Of a stretch of DNA of 64,000 bases, positions 13,501 through 21,780 are shown one piece after another. The stretch's first letter is position 1, and each line of letters begins with the position of its first letter. Location: contig CM076267.1 of NCBI GenBank assembly GCA_038380795.1, forward strand, positions 38,254,232-38,318,231, read 5' to 3'. Under the pieces are notes generated by a model. That model was not told the DNA's origin. It did no database searches and worked only from the letters and a program-made list of their open reading frames with translations. The translations under genes were made by a program, and so were the position numbers. This DNA is from Pyrocephalus nanus (Eukaryota > Chordata > Aves > Passeriformes > Tyrannidae).

Positions 13501-16500
13501 TGCTTGTAGCCAGCAATATTGAATGCAAAGCTGGAAGCTCTGCAAAGTCTTCTCTGCCCTTTCTTATCCCTCACGCTAATTAATCTCAGTGGGATTTTGT
13601 GAAACGGTGAGAACAGTAACTGTAAAACAGGATTTAACAATCAGACATTTCGAAATTGGTATGAGTTACTTCCCCAGCCACTGCAGTTTAAGAAACCCCA
13701 ATCTCATTAGGAAACCATTAATGCAAAACCAATGACATCAGGATGTCATAGCACAGAAACCAAGTCTCTTCAGAAGCAGCTCCATGTAATGGGGGTGAGG
13801 GTGAAAACTGTTTGGGGTTTTTTTTGGCAGGTCTGCTTTCAAGCAGGTGCTCAGTGTTTCTTTTTGAAACAGGGTTAGTGGAAGACAGAGTATTACATCT
13901 GTACCACAGCTCGTTTTAGGAAGAATTCCCATGACCACAGAGAGGGGGAAACACTGGTTAGGCAATCACTTTCCATTATTTACATTGCAGGACAAACAAC
14001 ACCGATACAGAAATACAAATGTATTTATACTTATTACCTTAAAAAATAAATATTACATTATCTTCCAGCTTTTTAGAGCTCACAAAAACAAAGGTGTTAT
14101 CTTTTGATTGAAATGTCTGGTATTAAATTAAGAGGCTTTTTGCAGTATTTTTATTTCTTCAGAATAGATGTTGGATCACGCAGGATCAGCACCATGAAAT
14201 ATGGGGAAGTCACACCTACAGCAATAAGAACTAGAGGGAAGAAAAAAATCTTGGTGGAACTTGGTGCAAAAAGGCCAGAAACACAGGGGAAATATGGATG
14301 AATTGCACTAGAATTACTTTTTACAGTCTCCTCCTCACCTTCCATTTTGACATTGGAGAACACTGGAGTTGCAAGTCATACCTACAGGTAAGTACAGAGA
14401 CAGGGAGTCTCAGGAGTCTGTAAATAACTAACAGTGGACAGAAAAGCAGACTACAGTGGAATTCTCCTCAGGCACAATCTCAGTTTTGCTAGCATTTTAA
14501 ACTGAAGTTCAGACTAACACTTTAGAGGTTCAGCTGTGGTAATACAAAAAGGCTAATGAATTTTTTTCATCCTGATACAGGTTTGTCGTATCTTCAGTAT
14601 CTCTTTGTGGATTAACAAATAAATTTTGGCCAAACCTGACTGCAAAAATCTATTGACAAAACTCTACAAAGTCAGCTTTAAATAATGAAACAAGAAATTT
14701 GCCAGTAGGTTTGAGAGGTCAAAACACTGTTTATAAACCTTAACAGCATATAGCATGACCTTCATTTCATTTCCAGCCAAAGTAACTATTTCACTTACAG
14801 AACATTTTAGTCTGTTGGCAACCATTTAAAATCTACTACTTACTTATATATGTAGCTGAATTATAGCCCTTCTGGAATACATTTGAGTAGAGACAAATAT
14901 ATATTTAAATCTGACTTGATGTTGAAATACAAGCCTTCAGGTCTTTATACTGCAATTTGTACTTGTAACATAAGTCCAGGGAAAAGATAGCAGTGCTTTT
15001 CAGCAGGTTTTTTACCTGTTAAATTGACTTCTCTACGGGTTTTAATCACAAGAAAATAAATATTAACCACTGAAAGCTCTTGATCTGCACACACACACGT
15101 CTAGATCTGTATAATTATGATCATTTTACTGGAAGTTTATTATATTTTTGCAGCATTTTTATTTCTACAAAAGCCAAGTCTCTCCTGCCTCAGGTTTGTA
15201 GCTGCAAGGACAACAATATTTGTATTAAGGGTCTTCACAAAAGGCAAAGATCCCCTCCTGTGCTTCATATCACAATTCTCTTACCCTATATGGAGCTCTC
15301 AGTGCCTTATCTACTTCAATTATTATATCAGAATCCAATTTTATTAGGCCTTGTGATTTTATTAGTGGCCTTTAAATTAGCATCTGCTTGCAGTTACCCC
15401 AGGCTGAAATTACCAAGCGAAAATAGCATTTTTGCTTTCTTTGTATAAGAAAAAAAAAATGAGCTGGCTGGGCTGTTTTGCCATTAGACAGCTTTGTTGC
15501 TTTTTCACGTTTCAGACTTCACACTCATGATGCTATAGACAAGATAAAACAAAACTGATTGAAATAGATGCATGCTGTAAATACATGGTTCTCTGTCCTA
15601 ACAGCCTTATTCTGAGGGACACAACGTGAATAAGATCACACACAATCAGCACTTGGACAGAAAAGACAGCACAGTTCTGTGCAGGGACTTGGATAAATTT
15701 TTTCCTGCCTGACTCTGATGTGTCTTGGGCATAACATTGGGTGTGTTTGGCAGGGCAATTAAATGGACAAGTCAGTAATATTGCACAAATCAGCACTCCA
15801 TCACACAGCCTGATCCTACCAATAAAGGCAAGGAAATACCCCCTGGTACAGTATTTGAGGAAGAGAGGTGCACATTTATTGTTAACTAGAACAATCCTGT
15901 GTTCGTTAGCTGAGTCACAGAGCTACACGGAGTGAAAACCCATCCACTTCATCATCATATTTTACCAGGCTGCAGGGAGACCAATCCAGTCAATAGCAAT
16001 GCATAAAAATTATAAAGTCTATAATTACTTTTTTTTGTTCATGGCTTAGAATCTTCTGGTTTTGAATAATAAAATACCATACTCCTGTCAATGGGACAAA
16101 TTATAGACATGGCAAGAATTGTAAGCTAAAGATGCAGAATCTCCCCCCGCAACTCAAACATTCTCTCAACTTGTCCAGCCTCAGGCAGTTTCAAAAAGCA
16201 TTTAATATAATTTTGCAATTAATGGTATTTGTCCAAACTACCCTGTAGACAAAGCTATGCTGTATAGCATCCTACACTTCATCTTCCCAGGCCAAAAATG
16301 GCATCACACATCATTTGTACTGTTCTCCTGAGCCCCCTTACTCTGTCTTCACCAACATAAAACAAATAGAAATAAGCTGCACCAAAATCTATAGTTAGTG
16401 CACTGAAGTAATAAATAGTTTTTACATTCTTCTGCATGTTTTTTCATTACACCTGCTGCTGGGGACAATCTTTGTCATCCAAATTTATAGGCACATTAGT

Positions 16501-18643
16501 TATAATAATTCTGTTTTGTATTTTATCTCTTCAGGAACCCTGTTAGGAGCAGTTCCAATCATCTGAGTGCAGTAAAAGCCTTATGCTTTTAACACATCTT
16601 ATTTGCCTATGAATAGTTTTTAGCAAGACAACCACAGGCTCCTTTTTATCAGCATATTAGCATCTAATGTTTGTGTGGACTCAGGGCATGCATGTTTGTT
16701 CTAAAGTGAAATTATGACATTAAGATTTGGGAAGAACTAAACACTCAGATAATAAAATTTCTGACATGCTAGCTTTTTGTTTTTCGTACCTGAAATTGTG
16801 CTGCAACATTAGTTAAATAGAACATTTCAACTGAAAAAAAAAATGAAATTTTAAAATATAAATTCAGTCATCACACAAACTCATTTTGGCTAACATTATC
16901 TTCCAAAAATTTAGCGGGAATTGCCTGTCCCAGTCATAAAAATTAAAAGTTTATCTCCATTAAGATAAAGTTACAACTGTTTGCAAACAGTAATTATGGA
17001 CCTGTCAGACCCAAATGATTTGAATAGAAGTGAACTACCCAGCCTTTCTAATCCTAATTTTGGTAGACAAGTACAACATATCATTACAAAATATCACATC
17101 AGTAAACTTATGACCATGGAAAAACAGCTGAATACATTGGGGCAGTTGAAAGCAATTCCATTAAAATAACACTTTAAGTGCAAGTCTGGGCCTGCAGACA
17201 TAAGAATTAAAATATGGGTGACATGTTGTGCATTTCCTCTAGATTTTTTTTTTTTTTAATATGTGTCCATGTTGATTAAAATGAGTATGGGGTGAAGTTA
17301 CTGTACTGGAACAGTAAATACCAGCAATGAAACAGTACCAAATTCCATTCTGATTTCTCCTATCTTTAAAAAGCCCATTTTCCTATGAAGTGAATGTAGA
17401 AATCTAAAAACTCTCAGGGAAAGGCAGTGGAAAAATACTCCTTTTCACAAGTAATGAATTTAATTCTTATTTCCTTCTACTTTAAAAAGACCTTTAGTAC
17501 TAAATCAATGACAGTTGCATTTAAGAAAATAAACTCATTACTCAAATACACATTTCTAGTGTAACAGCAGGAGCTAATACCCTGATTAATACTGCATGAA
17601 CATTTCCATTATCAGCTCAAGCGGACTGAAAACAGAAATGCCTTCATGATGCCTATTTTCAAGTTCAGCGTGCTCCTCTTGTCTTCCTGTAATCACTTTT
17701 TCTGTAATCAAAAGCCTTCAGTTTGAGTTTTGTAACAACACTGTTGCCTGTTTTGTGTGTACTTTTTGTCCTGCCTTGACTTTTGGATCAGTACTCAGCA
17801 TACTTACACTTTTCCTTCAGTTTTATTAGAGCTCACATGACGGGTTCTGTTGATGAGTTTATTTGAAAACTAACTCCTTATTTACTCTGAGCTCAGTTCA
17901 AGATGTAAAATGACTTCAAAGACATTCTGTATACTGCAAAAAGACATTAAGCTCCTATAGGAGTAAGATCTAAGTATTATTTTGACTTGTGCAGGTGAAA
18001 CAAGTTTAATTAAATTCCATATGAAAACACAACTATTTGCAATTCTCATACAAAAGTGGGGTTTTTTTACTGAATAACCTACAGCAGTTACATGAATTAC
18101 AACTTATTAATTCATTTTCTTAACTCATTTATCATTTATATCAAACAAGTCTTAACTGGTCTTTTTTTGCACTGTTCCCAGAAACAGGAAAAAATGGGAT
18201 AATCAGTCTTGAAGCAATAGTGGGGAAAATTATTATCTTCCTTGCACATATATTTCCTAATAGATTTTTATTCAACAATGATAGAAAATATTTCATTTTG
18301 ACTGCACTCCTCAATTTTATTGTGTCCAGCTTCCCAATGCCCTAAAAAGTTATTTTTTTCAGTGAAAAGACAGTTTTTGTTTCTCCTCCAACAGTGTAAA
18401 TTGTGAGGCAAATACTCTCATTTAGTTCGCTTTAACGTGGTTCTAAAGATTCTAATTCTGCTTCTGCTGTCCTTGAGGGAAGGCAGATGATCTTCACTCC
18501 TAAAAACCAAGAAGTGATGTTGTTTTATGTGGTAAAGAAGGAATGTTGTGCCCTTAAATTGCAAGCACTGGAAGTACAGGTTTGCAGGCTTCAAACAGCA
18601 GCACGCCAGGCGTTTTACAGGCAGCAATCAACGAGACATCTGA
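10540..18643. other. AT-rich non-coding stretch, no gene supported
   Basis: There are scattered open frames under about 120 codons with no recognisable domain. A degenerate repeat built on CAGCATAT and ATGCTTATA is seen at about 11868-11930. Short A and T runs and a CA microsatellite near 15088-15098 are the only other structure. I see no RNA gene. Confidence 0.6.
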
Positions 18644-18648
18644 CTTGG
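18644..18648. other. Target-site duplication CTTGG (left), element 1
   Basis: CTTGG directly precedes the TG of the 5' LTR and is repeated at 26025-26029 after the CA of the 3' LTR. A 5-bp duplication fits class III ERVs. Confidence 0.9.
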
Positions 18649-18774
18649 TGTCATAGTTCTGACTTTAGCAAGGAATTTTTCTTCCCTTCCCCTCCCCCTG
18701 TGTGTGTGTGTGTGCAGCACACCCATTTAGGTGAAAACAAAAGAACTAGCCGCAGCGCTAATGGTCGAACATTA

Positions 18775-18787
18775 GTTGCCTAGCAAC
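18775..18787. promoter_or_regulatory. RFX X-box-like palindrome, element 1 5' LTR
   Basis: GTTGCCTAGCAAC fits the RFX X-box pattern of two half sites (GTTGCC and AGCAAC) with a one-base spacer. The same site recurs at 25042-25054 and 42177-42189. The copy at 35803-35815 has lost the final C. Binding is inferred from the motif only. Confidence 0.45.
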
Positions 18788-19228
18788 GAAGGGGGAGGGG
18801 TTGGGGCTGGTGTGTGGGCTGGAAGGAGGTGGGGGGGAGAGTCGGGCTCGCGGGGAGGAGGAGAGGCTGCTGTGAGCTGGCAGACGCTGGTTCATTTGGG
18901 TTTTTTTTTGTTGTTGTTTTTTTTTCCTGTTGGAGGGAAGTTTTTTTTGGCTGCTGCGGTTCCTTCCCAACTATTCCTGTTTGTCGGGGCCCCCCCGGAG
19001 TTCGTGAGTTTTTTCTTCCATTGAGAGAACTTTCTGTGTTGTCGGTGTTGTTTTTTTTTTTTTTTTCGCTTCCCCCTTCCCCTTCGCCCCCCCCCCCCTT
19101 CCTCCTTTTCCTCGGGAGGGGAAGAGGAATCAGTTTTTTTTGGTTTTTTTTCCTCCGATATACCCGGGGGGGGGTGTTGTTGTTGTTTTTTTTTTTTGTT
19201 TTCCCCATCCCACGTGGCAGTGACCAGG

Positions 19229-19457
19229 GATCCCACAGCGCTGCCTGGTGACAGGCACTGGTGACAAGCTCTGCTCCTGTAGTGATCCAACAGCGCCACC
19301 TGGTGACTACCATAGGACACTACAGGTTCTGCACTTCCAACGACCCAACAGCGCCACCTGGTGAATGGTACAGGACATTACAAGTTTTACACCTCCAGTG
19401 ACCCGACGGCGCCCCCTGCTGACTGTGGTTGGAACTACACCAAAGGGTGCTAAAAAT
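19229..19457 (-). promoter_or_regulatory. Tandem array of four CTCF-like motifs, element 1 5' LTR
   Basis: Four degenerate units start near 19229, 19284, 19342 and 19400. The motif cores are at 19236-19250, 19291-19305, 19349-19363 and 19407-19421. Read on the minus strand, the second and third are CACCAGGTGGCGCTG and the fourth is CAGCAGGGGGCGCCG. Each matches 13 of 14 positions of the published CTCF core consensus (CCASYAGRKGGCRS), and the first matches 11. All point the same way. CTCF occupancy is an inference. Confidence 0.6.
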
Positions 19458-19591
19458 TGAACTATTTTAAATTTTCCTTTTGCCGGGCTATCGGTTTTGT
19501 TCTTGAAGGGGATTATTGGTGGGTATAGTAGTATTGCTTGGTTGTTTACTTGGGTTCTTTTTGTGTTCTTGTTAATACAAACATACCTTTT

Positions 19592-19597
19592 AATAAA
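19592..19597 (+). terminator. LTR polyadenylation signal, element 1 5' LTR
   Basis: AATAAA followed by a T/G-rich stretch (CTGTTATTTTGTTTTCC). It lies about 160 bp before the end of the LTR, so R/U5 would be short. The same signal is at 25859-25864, 36614-36619 and 42986-42991 in the other LTRs. Confidence 0.6.
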
Positions 19598-19761
19598 GGG
19601 CTGTTATTTTGTTTTCCCTTTTCCATAATTTGGTTTTTTTTTCCCTTCAATCAAAGCTCCTTAGTTTTGGATTAATAATTGCTTAGGAAAAAGTTTGGGG
19701 TCTTTTCCTCCTAATCCATCCTCAGCAGAAGACCCTTGTCCCATTTAAACTGGGACATTTT

Positions 19762-19779
19762 TGGCGCCCAACGTGAGGC
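19762..19779 (+). other. Primer-binding site, tRNA-Lys1,2 type, element 1
   Basis: TGGCGCCCAACGTGAGGC starts four T residues after the LTR end. It matches the Lys1,2 primer site used by foamy viruses and several other retroviruses at 17 of 18 positions. The leader from LTR end to the gag ATG is only 97 bases. Confidence 0.8.
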
Positions 19780-19854
19780 TTTGAGAGAGGAAAAGTGGAA
19801 AAGGAATAACTGCCCTTTTGTGACTTTATACGTGTTTGTGAACCTGTAGGCACC

Positions 19855-21705
19855 ATGAAGTCTAAGCTCGCTGCTTTTCTGTGGTATATAATTATGCCAA
19901 AATCTATGTCTCACCTGTCGATGTTTTTCAGCTCAGACACTATGACCCTCATTGTAATAAGTATGTTTGAGATCTCGCATTGGGTTCATGACATAGCAAA
20001 CTCAGCACCTGTTATTTTCCTTCGGGACATGTTCTCAAGGATATATTACTGCTCTAGCCTACACTGTCTCCTTTGGGGTTTTAAGGATAATGGCACCTAT
20101 CCCTATGGAGAAACACAGGGAGGTATATTTACCCAACCCCTCCTACATTTTCTCTTTGGTTCTAATACAACGGCCTCTGAGACATTTAAACTCTCTTTAG
20201 GTGTAAGAGACGTTTTCCTTTTGGGGTTTTTCGTGCAAGCTTGTGCCACGGTGTTATATCTAACATTTGTAGTTAGGCCCATGATTAACCAGGCACGGGC
20301 ACAGAAGCCAGCCCCAGGGGTGGGAAACTTCGAATGGCATGGGTCATGGGAAGACTTGGGTAAATTTCTAGAAAGTGGTTCAGTTCCTACAGCATGGAAG
20401 TTCGCTCTCGAAAAACTCCCAGACCCTACACAGATAATAATAGCTGCAAGGGAGAGGAGTCATGGTAAACCCATAGAGAGGCAGGTGGCAGATGCATGTG
20501 GGGCTTTAGCCGTTGCCTACCAAAAGGTGCTCGGTATGGTGCAGCCTTCACAGGGAAAAAGAAAAGATGAAAACGAGAGGTCTGATACAAGGGTGACTCC
20601 AGATCAGGCCAGTTCCAAGGAACCAAACAAGTCAATGGAGGTTGCACCTATCCAAAGGAGAAAATATAAGACCAAATCAGCCCGCCCAGTTGATGATGAT
20701 GAGGAGGCAGGACCCTCACAGGCAGCCAACCCGGAGCCAGAAATCATCACTGAGTCCTTATCGTATGACAATCTCCGGAAATTACGGGAAGACGTCATTC
20801 GTCAGCCGAATGAGTCCATACTAACCTGGATGATCCGAGTTTGGGATTCCACGGGTGATGCCATAAGCCTTGATGGTGGTGAAGCAAGGTCCTTGAGGTC
20901 TATTGCCCGAGATGCGGGCATTGAAGAGGCATTTGTGAGAGAATCAAAGCCCCTGTCTCTCTGGGCACGGCTGCTGGATGCTGTGAGAGAGAAGTTCATT
21001 CACAAAGAGGCCTTCCAAGCAGACCATCTTACAAAGAGCTGGAATACCATGGAGGAGGGGATCCGACGCCTGAGGGAAATGGCACTGTTGGAGGTACTGT
21101 TTGGAGGGGATATGCAAGCTAATCACGATCCCGACAAGGTTAGATGTACACCATACATGTGGTGGACCCTCATACGTATGGGGCCATCTGCACACATCAG
21201 TTACCTGACATCATTGGAGGCTGGGGAAAAGAGAGAGCCAGTGGCGTTTATAACAAATAAACTTCGGATGTACAACAGTATGGTCCAAGAATCACTACAA
21301 GCCCGCGTTTCCTCCGTAGAGACCTCGATCAACAACCTCACTACCATAGCTACAAAACTACAAGATCAACAGGAGAAAATCCTAGAAAAGATGGAGAAGA
21401 ACAGCTCCCAGGTGGCACCAGTGAGAACCAGGCGCCCCCCAGCCAGAGAGGGGAGACAGGCCTCACGAACCGAGCTGTGGTATTTCCTAGCTGGCTCTGG
21501 AGAAGACATGGGACAGTGGGACAAGAAACCCACCCATGCCTTGGCAGCCCGAGTACAAGAGGTTAAGGACCAGAGAAAAACAACGTCCGTGAAAGTGAGT
21601 GCAGTGCCGGTATCCCGTGGGCAGGGATCTGACCCACTAGAAGGTACCTCCCGCCGGTATTTGCAGACGGAAAACTGTGACGAGCAAGACAGAGACCAGT
21701 ATTAG
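19855..21705 (+). CDS. gag: Gag polyprotein, element 1 (616 aa, intact)
   Basis: The start is the ATG in GGCACCATGA, a good initiation context and the first in-frame ATG after the primer site. The N-terminal 145 residues are hydrophobic, with a strong membrane-type segment at about 118-141, which is unlike a myristoylated matrix. A charged linker (about 231-300) includes RRKYKTK at 268-274. The capsid-like part (about 300-475) shows W330-D331, E343-A344 and R352-D353-x-G355-I356, a pattern shared with ERV-L and Fv1 capsids. A coiled coil is likely at about 475-516. There is no CCHC zinc knuckle, only a basic patch (524-534). It ends at TAG 21703-21705 and the same frame stays open into pol. 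It differs from the element 2 Gag at about a dozen residues, mostly in the first 230. Confidence 0.88.
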   Translation: MKSKLAAFLWYIIMPKSMSHLSMFFSSDTMTLIVISMFEISHWVHDIANSAPVIFLRDMFSRIYYCSSLHCLLWGFKDNGTYPYGETQGGIFTQPLLHFLFGSNTTASETFKLSLGVRDVFLLGFFVQACATVLYLTFVVRPMINQARAQKPAPGVGNFEWHGSWEDLGKFLESGSVPTAWKFALEKLPDPTQIIIAARERSHGKPIERQVADACGALAVAYQKVLGMVQPSQGKRKDENERSDTRVTPDQASSKEPNKSMEVAPIQRRKYKTKSARPVDDDEEAGPSQAANPEPEIITESLSYDNLRKLREDVIRQPNESILTWMIRVWDSTGDAISLDGGEARSLRSIARDAGIEEAFVRESKPLSLWARLLDAVREKFIHKEAFQADHLTKSWNTMEEGIRRLREMALLEVLFGGDMQANHDPDKVRCTPYMWWTLIRMGPSAHISYLTSLEAGEKREPVAFITNKLRMYNSMVQESLQARVSSVETSINNLTTIATKLQDQQEKILEKMEKNSSQVAPVRTRRPPAREGRQASRTELWYFLAGSGEDMGQWDKKPTHALAARVQEVKDQRKTTSVKVSAVPVSRGQGSDPLEGTSRRYLQTENCDEQDRDQY

Positions 21706-21780
21706 AGGGGCCCTGCCTCTAGCCAGGTGGAGGCACGGGACAACCGTGTCTATTGGACGGTGTGGATCCGATGGCCTGGC
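21703..21780 (+). promoter_or_regulatory. gag-pol TAG with downstream hairpin/possible pseudoknot, element 1
   Basis: TAG at 21703-21705 is followed after five bases by a 9-bp stem: CCCTGCCTC at 21711-21719 pairs with GAGGCACGGG at 21730-21739, with C21736 bulged and a 10-base loop. Loop bases GCCAGG (21722-21727) are complementary to CCTGGC at 21775-21780, so an H-type pseudoknot can be drawn. Gag and pol share a frame, as in gammaretroviruses that use stop-codon readthrough. The function is inferred. Confidence 0.55.

Larger units (their letters stand above)
18649..19757 (+). repeat. 5' LTR of element 1, 1109 bp
   Basis: It starts TGTCATAG and ends GGGACA. In order it holds a GT microsatellite (about 18699-18714), an RFX-like X-box (18775-18787), a G-rich segment (18791-18855), long T and C runs (about 18900-19200), four 58-bp units with CTCF-like motifs (19229-19457), AATAAA at 19592-19597, and a T-rich end. 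An AT-rich block at about 19460-19475 could serve as a TATA element. All ORFs within it are low-complexity artefacts. Confidence 0.93.

Noticed and set aside
18758..19320. Long overlapping open frames on both strands inside the LTRs (also at 25025-25587, 35800-36342 and 42182-42714)
   Set aside because: They consist of homopolymer translations (runs of K, F, P and G) caused by the T, C and G runs, and they shift with homopolymer length between copies.
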